Source: CALGSZ01 sp042408955 (GTDB lineage Bacteria; Chloroflexota; Chloroflexia; Thermomicrobiales; UBA6265). From it: a stretch of 64,000 nucleotides of DNA. The position numbers and the translations under genes are program-made. How positions within the stretch are numbered: the stretch's first letter is position 1; each line of letters opens with the position of its first letter. The notes below the pieces were generated by a model that saw only the letters and a list, made by a program, of their open reading frames with translations, was not told where the DNA came from and searched no databases. The stretch is from contig JBHOQQ010000046.1 in NCBI GenBank assembly GCA_042408955.1, positions 1 through 64,000 of the forward strand, read 5' to 3'. Positions 51,789 to 60,982 of the stretch are shown here, in pieces.

Positions 51789-54248
51789 TTATCGATTCGA
51801 AGCATCCCCGGCCACGCTATCGCCGAATGGCACCGTCCGGTCCGGCGGCACGACCGATGGGCCAACACCAGACGCCGGTTCGCTCGCCTCGCTGAGGTTG
51901 TCGGCTTGATGCTCGTCCAGCAGGATCGCGTTGGCGATGACCTGATCCATATTCGTCACGAAGATAAATTCCATCTCCTTCCGGACGTTCTCTGGAATCT
52001 TCACCAGGTCACGCCGGTTCTCCTCGGGAGCGATCAAGCGGCGGATGCCATGGCGGTGAGCTGCGAGCGTCTTGTCCTTTAGCCCGCCGATCGCCAGCAC
52101 GCGCCCCCGCAGCGTGATCTCGCCGGTCATCGCTGTGTCATTGCGCACCGGCCGGCGCGTGAGAGCAGAAATCAGGGCCGTCGCCATCGTGATTCCAGCC
52201 GATGGCCCATCCTTTGGCGTCGCCCCTTCCGGCAAGTGGATATGGAGATCGAGCTTTTCCTGGAAATCCCGGTCAATCTTGAGCTGGTCAGCCCGGGAGC
52301 GTGCATAAGAAAGCGCGGCGCGTGCCGACTCCTGCATGACATCGCCCGCCCGGCCAGTGATGGTGAGGCTGCCCCGGCCGGGCATGGTGGCCACTTCGAC
52401 GGGAATCAGCTCGCCGCCGATGTCTGTCGTACCTAGTCCAATTGCCACGCCAACCTGGCTCTCACCTAGGTCGTGCTGGTAGCCGAACTTCTTCGGACCA
52501 AGATACTCTTCAAGCCGCTGCTCGTTGAGCTTGACCTTGGTTGCCTTGCCCCGCACGATATCTCGGGCAACCCGGCGGCAGATTTGCGCGATCTCCCGGT
52601 CGAGCTGGCGCACTCCCGCCTCACGCGTGTAATCACGCACGATGCGCTGCCACAGCTTCGGCGGTATTTCCAGAACGCCATCCGGCAAACCGTGCGCCGC
52701 GAGCTGCTTCTTCAGCAGATGCCGCCGGCCAATCTCGACCTTTTCCTCCTCGGTGTAGCCAGAAATCTCAATGATCTCCATCCGGTCGCGGAGCGGCCGC
52801 GGAATTTGGTGTCCATAGTTTGCGGTAGTGATAAAGAGGACCTTCGAGAGATCGTACGGCACATCCAAGAAGTGATCCGTGAAGGCATGGTTCTGCTCAG
52901 GGTCGAGAACTTCCAGGAGCGCCGCCGCGGGATCGCCGCGAAAATCATTGGTCAGCTTGTCGATCTCATCGAGGAGCAAGAGCGGATTGACCGTGCCAGC
53001 CTGCTTCATCGCGCCGATGATGCGACCCGGCATGGCGCCGATGTACGTCCGCCGGTGGCCGCGAATCTCCGCCTCGTCCCGCACACCGCCCAATGAGACG
53101 CGAACGAACCGGCGTCCCATTGAGGCGGCGATCGAGCGGCCAAGGCTGGTCTTGCCCACCCCTGGCGGTCCAATCAAGCAAAGAATTTGCGCGGTACCTG
53201 GATCGGTCACGCCGCTTTCGAGCCGCAGCTTGCGCACCGCCAGATAATCAAGGATGCGCTCCTTGACTTGCTCCAGTCCGTAATGGTCTTCGTTGAGAAT
53301 GCGCTCGGCCTCATCGAGATCCAGCCGGTCTTCGGTCTGCTCGTGCCAGGGCAAGGCCAGCAGCGTGTCAAGGTAGGTGCGGACCACCGTCGCCTCGGCA
53401 GACACCGACGGCATTCGCTCAAGCCGTTGAAGCTCCCGCAGCAGCTTTTCTTCCACGTCTTTGGGCATGCCGCGGGAGAGAATGCGCTGCCGCAGCGCCT
53501 CGATCTCATTCCCGCCTTCGCCCGACAGCTCATCGTGGATGGCCTTGAGCTGCTCTCGCAGGTAGTACTCCCGCTGGTTCTTCTCGACCTGCTCCCGCAC
53601 CCGGTCCTTGATCCGCTGCTCTAACGCCGCAACGTCAAGATCGCCCGTAATATGGACCGCGATCTGCTCTAAGCGTTGCAACGGATCGAGCATCTCCAGC
53701 AACTGTTGACGCCGGGAGGTTTCGGTGAGCAACTGCGTCGCCAGCAAGTCAGCCAGATGCCCCGGCTCGGTCGCCCGCTGCACCATATCCAGGATTTCCG
53801 GCGACAGGCGGTTCCGCGCCTCGTTGTACTTGACGGCAAGATCTTGCACGTATTGCAGCATGACCCGGCTTTCCACCGCAGGAACCGGGCTCTCTCGCAA
53901 CTCCTCCGCCGCCACCGTAAAAAACTGCCGCGCCGTATCAAACTGGCTCAAGCGGACGCGGCTGATGCCTTCTAGCACCACCTGGATGCTGTTTCCTTGC
54001 TGGCGCTCAACGGAAACGATCTCCGCCAGTGCGCCAACGTGATAGAGGTCTTCAGGCCGGGGGTCCTCAATCTCGCTATCGCGATGCGCGGTGACGACGA
54101 TCCGCCGGTCACGCGTCAACGATTCCTCTACCGCTTGGATTGACCGCGGCCGTCCTACCAAGAGCGTCACGATGTTGCGTGGGAAGATGACGACGTTCTT
54201 GAGCGGTAGCAACGGATAGCGCGGCGCGTACAGTTCATAACGACTCAT
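51789..54248 (-). CDS. lon: ATP-dependent protease Lon, 819 aa
   Basis: A hexameric AAA+ serine protease that degrades damaged and regulatory proteins. The N-terminal substrate-binding domain starts LYAPRYPLLPLKNVVIFPRN. Walker A is GPPGVGKTSLGRSIA, preceded by DEDHYGLEQVKERILDYLAVRKL-type linker residues (EDHYGLEQVKERI). Walker B LLLLDEIDKL follows. The proteolytic domain has the catalytic Ser in PKDGPSAGITMATALIS and the Lys in LRGRVLAIGGLKDK. Length and order are normal. The upstream 430 bases contain no gene and must hold its promoter; no CIRCE or HAIR element was seen. Confidence 0.97.
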   Translation of the reverse strand: MSRYELYAPRYPLLPLKNVVIFPRNIVTLLVGRPRSIQAVEESLTRDRRIVVTAHRDSEIEDPRPEDLYHVGALAEIVSVERQQGNSIQVVLEGISRVRLSQFDTARQFFTVAAEELRESPVPAVESRVMLQYVQDLAVKYNEARNRLSPEILDMVQRATEPGHLADLLATQLLTETSRRQQLLEMLDPLQRLEQIAVHITGDLDVAALEQRIKDRVREQVEKNQREYYLREQLKAIHDELSGEGGNEIEALRQRILSRGMPKDVEEKLLRELQRLERMPSVSAEATVVRTYLDTLLALPWHEQTEDRLDLDEAERILNEDHYGLEQVKERILDYLAVRKLRLESGVTDPGTAQILCLIGPPGVGKTSLGRSIAASMGRRFVRVSLGGVRDEAEIRGHRRTYIGAMPGRIIGAMKQAGTVNPLLLLDEIDKLTNDFRGDPAAALLEVLDPEQNHAFTDHFLDVPYDLSKVLFITTANYGHQIPRPLRDRMEIIEISGYTEEEKVEIGRRHLLKKQLAAHGLPDGVLEIPPKLWQRIVRDYTREAGVRQLDREIAQICRRVARDIVRGKATKVKLNEQRLEEYLGPKKFGYQHDLGESQVGVAIGLGTTDIGGELIPVEVATMPGRGSLTITGRAGDVMQESARAALSYARSRADQLKIDRDFQEKLDLHIHLPEGATPKDGPSAGITMATALISALTRRPVRNDTAMTGEITLRGRVLAIGGLKDKTLAAHRHGIRRLIAPEENRRDLVKIPENVRKEMEFIFVTNMDQVIANAILLDEHQADNLSEASEPASGVGPSVVPPDRTVPFGDSVAGDASNR

Positions 54249-54680
54249 CGCGCTCGTCCCCCTGCTCGCTGACGGTGGTGCATCGTTTCGTTCCTAACTC
54301 GCGTTCGCTGGTCGCTTGCGTGCGCCACTAGCACGCTTCAACACCGGCTGCGAGGTTGCTGGCGCTCCCCAGTTGGGCGTTGTCATTGCCTGATCAGCCA
54401 CCGGCCAGTGTGCGCCTGGCCGAGGTGACGACCATCCCAAGGATACCATACCGTCCACGAAGGAGCGCGTACGTACAATACTTTCTTTCGCTCAACACCC
54501 TGAATGGCGCCACGCGGTCCAGCACTCCGCGGAACAACGCTCCTCCCTACAATGCCCGGAAACATCAGGGGTCGGGAGGGATAGTTGCAGATCATTCGTC
54601 CCCATTTTGGGGAACCCGTAAGGGCCAGGAACCTCATGACGTTCAACCTAGCCGCTCAGCCATGACACCGCGTGCCCCGC
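54249..54680. other. Intergenic region upstream of lon (432 bases)
   Basis: No gene is supported. A 7-bp hairpin CGGCCAG/CTGGCCG (54402-54408 and 54416-54422) and a GTACGTAC palindrome near 54468-54475 are the only structures noticed. The lon promoter was not clearly identified. Confidence 0.45.
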
Positions 54681-55496
54681 TTAGTGATCCCAGGTTGGAA
54701 CGCCCGGGCCGACCGCTCCGTTTCGGCAGTTCCGATCGTGCGCCTCGCGCATGACGTTGACGACGACGTCGGGATCATCGGTCACGGTCATGAGCGCTAG
54801 GTCTTGCGGATCAATCTTCCCTTCTCCGACAAGCTTCTCTTCGAGCCACGCCATCAGCCCGCGCCAGTACTCTGTGCCAAAGAGGACGACCGGGAAACCC
54901 GTAAGTTTGCCGGTCTGGATTAGGGTGAGCGCCTCAAAGAGCTCGTCTAGCGTCCCATACCCTCCCGGGAAGATGACGAATCCGACGGCATATTTCACGA
55001 ACATCGTCTTGCGCACGAAGAAATACCGGAAGTTGAGCGCGAGGGTGACATACGGGTTCATTCCCTGCTCGCGTGGCAACTCGATGTTCGCTCCGATCGA
55101 CAGCCCACCCGCCTCGTGTGCTCCGCGATTACATGCCTCCATGATCCCCGGGCCGCCACCCGTGATAATGGCAAAGCCCGTTTCTGCCAGACGCCGCGCG
55201 ACCGTTCGCGCCGCGGCATACATCGGATCATCTTCCCCGACGCGCGCCGAACCAAACATGGTCACTGCTGGCCCCACCTCAGCCAGCGCATCGAAGCCCG
55301 CGACAAATTCCCCCATGATGCGCAGCACCCGCCAGGGATCGCTGTGCGTGAACGCAGCGGCGCGCTTGCGGTCCTCCTCAGTCCAGCACAGCAGCAGGGA
55401 ATCCTCGGTCGGCTTGCCAAGGCGAGCCGCGCGACTGAGTGTCGGGTTCGGAATCATGGTTGTGCTTGCCGGTGATTCCGGCTCGCGCTGATTCAC
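54681..55496 (-). CDS. LOG-family protein (TIGR00730-like), 271 aa
   Basis: A Rossmann-like nucleotide phosphoribohydrolase fold. VTMFGSARVGEDDPMYAAAR and TGGGPGIMEACNRGAHEAGG are present, as is the catalytic PGGYGTLDELFEALTLIQTG (PGGxGTxxE). This is the longer bacterial form, once called lysine decarboxylase-like, with a 60-residue N-terminal extension. Likely activity is cleavage of nucleoside monophosphates; cytokinin activation is known only for some members. GTG 55496 follows AGGAGGTGA at good spacing. Confidence 0.9.
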   Translation of the reverse strand: MNQREPESPASTTMIPNPTLSRAARLGKPTEDSLLLCWTEEDRKRAAAFTHSDPWRVLRIMGEFVAGFDALAEVGPAVTMFGSARVGEDDPMYAAARTVARRLAETGFAIITGGGPGIMEACNRGAHEAGGLSIGANIELPREQGMNPYVTLALNFRYFFVRKTMFVKYAVGFVIFPGGYGTLDELFEALTLIQTGKLTGFPVVLFGTEYWRGLMAWLEEKLVGEGKIDPQDLALMTVTDDPDVVVNVMREAHDRNCRNGAVGPGVPTWDH

Positions 55497-55746
55497 CAGT
55501 TCACCTCCTCTGTCTGCTCCCTCCCCGGTGCTTCCTCCGCACTCTTGTCGCTGTCAATCCTACGCGATGCCTCGATCCGAGGATTGCAAACGCCCTGCTC
55601 TGGACGCCCACGATTGTGGCAGGTTTTCCGTTGCTGCTCTGTAAGATATCTTCGTTGTGCATCGGGGCGAGTCATCGTGACGACGTAACTCGCGCCAGGG
55701 GCGAGCCGGCAAACACGCCGCAAAAATGTAAAGGCGACAAACGGGT

Positions 55747-56325
55747 ATGCGATTGGTTAGGTGCATGCCAATTCGGTCTCAGGTGGTCGGAAGGAGCCTC
55801 ACCGCCTATGCCATGGCCATGTCAATCCTCGCAGCAGCACTTACTGGATGCATGGCGCAAGGATCTCCCACACCGCGTGTGGCCGTCACAGCCTCGCCGA
55901 CCATCGCTCAGACGGCACCATCGCCGAGCCCTGGTGCATCGCCGGCCGAAGTCAAGGTATTCGCCCAGAACCCCACAGTAGGCACGGTGATCTGGGCCGA
56001 GCGTATTGATCCCGTGACCTCCGCGCCGGGTCCGCGCGTCAGGTCTTTTGGCGCAGAAACGCGGACCATCTATGCCGTGTTGCCGGTAGCCAAACTTTCC
56101 CCTGGCACGGTTCTGCGGGCGGACTGGGCCTACAACAACACCCCTCTCGAAGCTCTGACGCGCGCGGTCATCGTTCAAGAGCCGTACGCAGAAGGCTGGA
56201 TCGCCTTTTCTCTTACGCGATCCGGGGAGACCCTGTGGCCGGCAGGCGAATATGCCATCACGGTCTCGGTCAATAATGAGATTGCACAGACAGCAACGAT
56301 CGCCATTGGCGGGCCGGGCGCGTAA
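55747..56325 (+). CDS. Lipoprotein of unknown function, 192 aa
   Basis: A hydrophobic leader ends in a lipobox AALTGC (Cys about 35 from ATG 55747; 55765 is an alternative start). A Ser/Pro/Thr linker (TASPTIAQTAPSPSPGASPA) is followed by a beta-rich domain of about 120 residues (TVLRADWAYNNTPLEALTRAVIV; GEYAITVSVNNEIAQTATIAIGG). The latter resembles an Ig-like or carbohydrate-binding sandwich; this is inferred from its strand pattern. It stands alone, divergent from the LOG-family gene. Confidence 0.7.
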   Translation: MRLVRCMPIRSQVVGRSLTAYAMAMSILAAALTGCMAQGSPTPRVAVTASPTIAQTAPSPSPGASPAEVKVFAQNPTVGTVIWAERIDPVTSAPGPRVRSFGAETRTIYAVLPVAKLSPGTVLRADWAYNNTPLEALTRAVIVQEPYAEGWIAFSLTRSGETLWPAGEYAITVSVNNEIAQTATIAIGGPGA

Positions 56326-56557
56326 GACACCGCTCACGGCGAGCACCGCGCCTTAACCGCCAGCAGAGGGGCATCGCGCACCCGATCGCACCGGCTCTCA
56401 CCAGAACCCCGGCCGACGTTGCAGCGAGCGGGTGAAGAATGCTACGCTATGTCGTGGAGTTGGAAGAAAGTTTCGCGTTGACAACCGAAGACGCCCAGCC
56501 GCGCACAGTCCAGGTCTTGAGATTTCTGCTCACGACCGACGACGCGGGGAAGGGGCG

Positions 56558-57043
56558 GTGACCCAAACCGCCACGAGCTGGCCGAGGCTGACGATGCATC
56601 GATCAACCCAGTCCAAATGCTCTGGAGATCAATCGAATCCTCCTGGTTGCCAGGGACGAACCGAGCTTGCCGACGGGGAGCCGCCCAGTCCGGCCGAGAA
56701 CCGCACAGAGGCGCAGGACCCGACAGTTCAGCCACGAACACCCTTCGTTTGGCAATTTGGCCAGCGCTTACTGATTCTCGACGAAGAATTCCCCAATTGG
56801 GTCATGGCTGAATTCCGCTTCGACAGTGAGCGCTGCCGCTATCTCGAAATTCGCAGGGCAACCTATCACTGGGCACGTGAAGCCATTGGCGTCGTCTTGA
56901 GCAGGGCATTCGCCTCAGGCGAAGACGCGGCCGAGGATGCGGCCCGCAGCCTTAATGCCTGGCTGACGAAACGATTCAGCATTCCCACCCCCGCGGCACC
57001 CAGCTCGCCCCAAGAGCCGAAACCCGCTGATCCCAATCCGTAA
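56558..57043 (+). CDS. Hypothetical protein, 161 aa
   Basis: No family recognised. The first 60 residues are polar and probably disordered. The folded part (about 65-135) reads FVWQFGQRLLILDEEFPNWVMAEFRFDSERCRYLEIRRATYHWAREAIG (key RLLILDEEFPNWVMAEF). The C-terminus is Pro-rich. GTG 56558 follows GGGGAAGGGGC and was chosen over 56432. It is convergent with recJ, with a gap of 173 bases in which no structure was noticed. Confidence 0.55.
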   Translation: MTQTATSWPRLTMHRSTQSKCSGDQSNPPGCQGRTELADGEPPSPAENRTEAQDPTVQPRTPFVWQFGQRLLILDEEFPNWVMAEFRFDSERCRYLEIRRATYHWAREAIGVVLSRAFASGEDAAEDAARSLNAWLTKRFSIPTPAAPSSPQEPKPADPNP

Positions 57044-57216
57044 AACTCCTTGCGCCCGGCGCGACGATGCGCTGATGCCCCGGTTCCGAGCGCGATGCGG
57101 CGCTCGCCCTGATCTTCATCCAACCCAGAGTACGGGTGTGCTCAACAGCGGGGCTCGCGAGTCGCTTGCGCTGGAGCCGCTTCGTCCCGGCGCTGCCATT
57201 CCACAGGCGCACAAGC

Positions 57217-58944
57217 TCACGTGCGGCCGGTGAGGTACGACGTCTCGCCGGAGGCACGAAAGTCCTTGACTTCGACATTCAGCCGCACGTCGCCATTCCA
57301 GCGATCGACCGACAGCGAGACGGCAAGGTCAAGCATCCCGTCACGCTGCAGCTCAGCGGCACGATCGGCAGCACCAAAGAAGATGGCCGGCACGGTCTGC
57401 CGCGGGCCGGCGAGCATAAGGCGGAGGTGCTCCTGATTCTGCCCAACGCACTGCCACTCGCGCACCTGCACGCGTCGCAGGCGCAAGACTGGTGGCTCAT
57501 TTCCGGCACCAAACGGCTGCAACTGATCAATGAGCTTGGCCGACTCAAGCGTCAGTCGCTCCAGGGGTAAATCGCTCTCAATCTGGAGGCACGGCTCCAA
57601 TGGGACCGTGAGCCCCTGATCCGCCAAATACCTTTCGAGCGCTTCCCCCAAAGCTGGGATCTTGGTAAGAGGCACCGTCAAGCCAGCAGCCTGGCGATGA
57701 CCACCCCAACCACTTAGCAACGCCTGGCAACGTTCCAGCGCTTCGACGATGTTTACGCCTGGCACAGACCGTGCCGAGCCCCTCGCTACTTCCCCATCAG
57801 TGGTCAGCACCACGACCGGTCGCCCAAATTCGTCGACCAAGCGGCTGGCAGCAGGTCCCAATACGCCAGCAGGCCAGGCCGGCATGCAGGCAACGAGGAC
57901 ACGCCGCTCTTCCCAACCAGGCTCAGCCGTAATCAGGCCGATCGCCTCTTCAACGACGGCCTGGGAACGCAGACGTCGCTCGCTGTTGAACTCCTCGATC
58001 TCGCGCACGATCTGATTTGCGGTGGCCGGATCGTCAGCCAACAACAGGTCAAGTGCCCGGTGAGGATCGGCCACCCTCCCGGCGGCATTGAGGCGCGGCA
58101 CAAGCCGGAATGCTACCTGCGTCGAAGTAAGATGCGCTGGGTCGACGTTGGCGGCCCGGCACAGCGCAGCTAGTCCCGGACGTGCTCCCGACCGGATGCG
58201 CTGTAAACCGTGTCGCACGAGCAACCGGTTGACACCGGTGAGCGGCGCAATATCCGCAATGGTGCCGAGCACCACGAGATCGAGCAGCCCCGTTTCCGGC
58301 TCGCCGTTCCGGCCACCGACCGGATGGCCTTCCTGCGCGAGCGCGCTGACCAGGAGATACGCGACTCCCACCGCCGATAGTTCACGGTAGCGCCCGTCTG
58401 GCACGAGGTAGGCTGAGACGATGATGGCGCCGTCAGGCGCACGGTCGCCAATGTGATGATGATCGAGTACGACGACATCCAGCCCTTGGGAGCGAGCGAT
58501 CTCGATGTTTGGCGCATCCGTGCTTCCACAATCCACGGCGATCAACAGGGTAACACCCGCAGCGACAAACTCCTCAATGGCGCGAGCGTTGAGGCCGTAT
58601 CCATCTGACCGCGCTGGCAAGCGGAGCACGAGGTGATCGGGTGACGGGAGCACCGCCCTGAGCGCTCGTGCGAGCAACGCAGTGGCCGTGATGCCATCAG
58701 TGTCATAGTCACCGAAGATGGCAATCCGCTCTTTGCCGGCTATTGCGCTCTGGATCCGGCGAACTGCCTGTTCGAGGTTCGGCAGCAGCCAGGGATTCGG
58801 AGCCGGTCGCGGCGCCGCGTCGAGAAACTCCCTCGCCTCCTGACGATTGCGAATGTTTCGCCGGTACAGAAGCTCATTGAGCAGGGGATCATCGTGCAGC
58901 GTTGGCAAGGTAGCTGGAAGCGGCTCAGGCTCGATCCAGCGCAT
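57217..58944 (-). CDS. recJ: Single-stranded-DNA-specific exonuclease RecJ, 575 aa
   Basis: A 5'-3' single-strand exonuclease in recombination, mismatch and base-excision repair. DHH/DHHA1 motifs are present: IAIFGDYDTDGITATALLARAL (motif I), AVDCGSTD, VVVLDHHHIGD (DHH), VVLGTIADIAPL and, in DHHA1, SGWGGHRQAAGLTV. An OB-fold C-terminal region follows. ATG 58944 (GTGAGG upstream) matches the normal RecJ start better than 58989. It is divergent from the L,D-transpeptidase gene. Confidence 0.95.
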   Translation of the reverse strand: MRWIEPEPLPATLPTLHDDPLLNELLYRRNIRNRQEAREFLDAAPRPAPNPWLLPNLEQAVRRIQSAIAGKERIAIFGDYDTDGITATALLARALRAVLPSPDHLVLRLPARSDGYGLNARAIEEFVAAGVTLLIAVDCGSTDAPNIEIARSQGLDVVVLDHHHIGDRAPDGAIIVSAYLVPDGRYRELSAVGVAYLLVSALAQEGHPVGGRNGEPETGLLDLVVLGTIADIAPLTGVNRLLVRHGLQRIRSGARPGLAALCRAANVDPAHLTSTQVAFRLVPRLNAAGRVADPHRALDLLLADDPATANQIVREIEEFNSERRLRSQAVVEEAIGLITAEPGWEERRVLVACMPAWPAGVLGPAASRLVDEFGRPVVVLTTDGEVARGSARSVPGVNIVEALERCQALLSGWGGHRQAAGLTVPLTKIPALGEALERYLADQGLTVPLEPCLQIESDLPLERLTLESAKLIDQLQPFGAGNEPPVLRLRRVQVREWQCVGQNQEHLRLMLAGPRQTVPAIFFGAADRAAELQRDGMLDLAVSLSVDRWNGDVRLNVEVKDFRASGETSYLTGRT

Positions 58945-59174
58945 CGGTCGCCTCACCCGCTGGCTTGTGTTTTGCTGAACGTACGCCATGGCCAGATGGT
59001 ACCAGTGCCGGCCGGTCTGAGCAATGCGCGATACCTCCATCAGTCTGGTATAGTGGCTGCGATACCCCGCCGAGTGAAAGTACGGCCCCGCTGATAAGGT
59101 CAGGCGTCGTGCTGGGGGAGCGCTGCGTCGCTTACCAGGGTGAACGACGTGGCGTGAGAGGGGGAATAACGTAC

Positions 59175-60344
59175 ATGGGGCTTTGGGACCGAGGGCGTGG
59201 TCCGGCAATCTGGTTGTGCTGGCTGATGGCCATAGTCATCGTACCGGCCGTTCTGCTCGCCAGCGCGGCGCCGTCCAACGCTGCCCAACCCTGGGCTCCG
59301 CCCACGCGAGTTTGGGTCGAGGCTTCCGGACATATCGTTGATGGCTTTTTCCTCGACAACTGGAGAGCGCACAACGACCTTTTCGGGTTGCCCATCACGG
59401 AAGAATTCGAGCAAGAGGTCTCGCTCGGCGTTGGAAAGCCCGTCAAACGCATCGTCCAGTATTTCGAAAACCTAGCCATCGCCTATGTGCCCGATGACTC
59501 CCGGCAGGACTGGCAAGTCCAGGCGCTATCCCTCGGTCGCGAAGCAATGACTGCGGATGCCGCCAAGTTGCGCCGGCTGAAACTCCCGAAGGTAGGTACC
59601 TGCGGCGAGCTTGGGCCGGAGGAATGCATCGCCTTCACGCAGACGAAGCACACGCTCCGGCATGGATTCAAAATATTCTGGGAAGCGCACAACGGCGCCC
59701 GCCTGATTGGTCTGCCACTCACGGAAGAATTCATCGATCGCGATGGCTGGACAACGCAGTATTTCGAGCACGCTGTGCTGCGCTGGAAGAAAGAAAAGCC
59801 GGTGACCGCCAGCGCGATCGGCCGCGAAGCAGCCAAACGGTTGAAGCTTCCCACTGCACCGAAACCCCGGCCGGATGGCATTCCCATCTACGACGAAGCG
59901 TTGTTTTCTCCGCCGCTAGGGGTAGGGGGCTATAACCTGGGCCCCGGTCCTGGCCCTCAGCAGGGCGGTTACAAGGAGATCGTGGTCTCGATCTCAGCCC
60001 AAGCGATGTGGGCGTACGAAGGGGGTCGAGTGGTTGCATCGAGCCTGGTTAGCACTGGCGTGGGCGACGTGCCTGAGACGGTCACGCCAACCGGGTATTT
60101 CCAGATCTGGCTTAAGTACGACACACAGACCATGGAAGGCACGATCAGCGACGAGTACTACCGGGTCGAGAACGTCCCGTGGGTGATGTATTTTGACTAC
60201 GCGGGCAACGCCCTGCACGGCACCTACTGGCATAACAACTTCGGCACGCCGATGAGCCACGGCTGTGTAAACCTGCCGTTGGATGTCGCCGAGTTTCTGT
60301 ACCAGTGGGCGCCAGAGGGGACATTGGTATCAATTATTCCGTAG
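59175..60344 (+). CDS. Secreted L,D-transpeptidase (YkuD), 389 aa
   Basis: A cell-wall crosslinking or protein-anchoring transpeptidase. The signal peptide core is LCWLMAIVIVPAVLLASAAPS. Two N-terminal repeats share the pattern FGLPITEEFEQE (about 69-80) and IGLPLTEEFIDRDG (about 182-195), probably substrate- or wall-binding modules. The C-terminal YkuD domain (about 265-389) has HGTYWHNNFGTPMSHGCVNLP, with the catalytic Cys in SHGCVNL. GGGGG lies 12 bases before ATG 59175. With murI it supports a peptidoglycan wall. Confidence 0.93.
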   Translation: MGLWDRGRGPAIWLCWLMAIVIVPAVLLASAAPSNAAQPWAPPTRVWVEASGHIVDGFFLDNWRAHNDLFGLPITEEFEQEVSLGVGKPVKRIVQYFENLAIAYVPDDSRQDWQVQALSLGREAMTADAAKLRRLKLPKVGTCGELGPEECIAFTQTKHTLRHGFKIFWEAHNGARLIGLPLTEEFIDRDGWTTQYFEHAVLRWKKEKPVTASAIGREAAKRLKLPTAPKPRPDGIPIYDEALFSPPLGVGGYNLGPGPGPQQGGYKEIVVSISAQAMWAYEGGRVVASSLVSTGVGDVPETVTPTGYFQIWLKYDTQTMEGTISDEYYRVENVPWVMYFDYAGNALHGTYWHNNFGTPMSHGCVNLPLDVAEFLYQWAPEGTLVSIIP

Positions 60345-60401
60345 GTAATCGCGATAACCGTCCTTTGCAATCGCCGTCCAGCATCGCCTTAGAGGTGCAC
60401 G

Positions 60402-60890
60402 ATGGCCACGCACGACGTTTTTACTCCCGCCGAATGGACACTGCTGGCTGAGCTTCCGATCAGGGTGATCGCGGCTGCCGTCGCGGCGGAACCGGCTGGC
60501 GAATTCGGCACGATCAAGGAACTCGTCGCCGGCCTGACAAGCTTGTCTTCTGGAGCCATGGTCAGCCGGGAGAATGCTTTGATTCAGGTGGTTTTCGATA
60601 TCTATAAGCATGAGGGGAAAGGTGAGCAACGCACGCTTGAATTGAGCGATCAGGCAGGCGATCAGATCATTCCCGATACCCTCGAACGATGCCGGCAGGC
60701 ATCCGAAATCCTCGCTCGCGCCGCAGACCCAGACGATGCAGAAGACTTCAAGCGGTGGCTCTACCGGATCGCCGAAGAGGTGGTCGCCGCCTCCAGCAGT
60801 GGCGGGTTTCTCGGCCTCGGCGGGCAGCGCATCACCGACGCCGAGCACGCATTCCTCGATCGGCTCGCCGAAGCGCTAGGTCTGCGATAA
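60402..60890 (+). CDS. Hypothetical helical protein, 162 aa
   Basis: No family recognised with certainty. The sequence is almost entirely helical with a TerB-like feel: FTPAEWTLLAELPIRVIAAAVAAEP at the start and ITDAEHAFLDRLAEALGL at the end. A Gly-rich turn SSSGGFLGLGGQ lies before the last helix. There is no signal peptide. ATG 60402 has GAGGTGC upstream. It precedes the flavoprotein gene by 92 bases on the same strand. Confidence 0.65.
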   Translation: MATHDVFTPAEWTLLAELPIRVIAAAVAAEPAGEFGTIKELVAGLTSLSSGAMVSRENALIQVVFDIYKHEGKGEQRTLELSDQAGDQIIPDTLERCRQASEILARAADPDDAEDFKRWLYRIAEEVVAASSSGGFLGLGGQRITDAEHAFLDRLAEALGLR

Positions 60891-60982
60891 TACTCCCTCG
60901 CCAACCGATGCATCATCCATCGCACGGTCTAGAACAAGCAGCGAAGGGGCTTGATGGCCTTTGGGGAGTCGAGTTGCGCGCA

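Noticed and set aside
54465..54477. GTACGTACA shared with the palindrome at 6391-6400
   Set aside because: Only 9 bases are shared and the full TGTACGTACA palindrome is not reproduced; likely chance.
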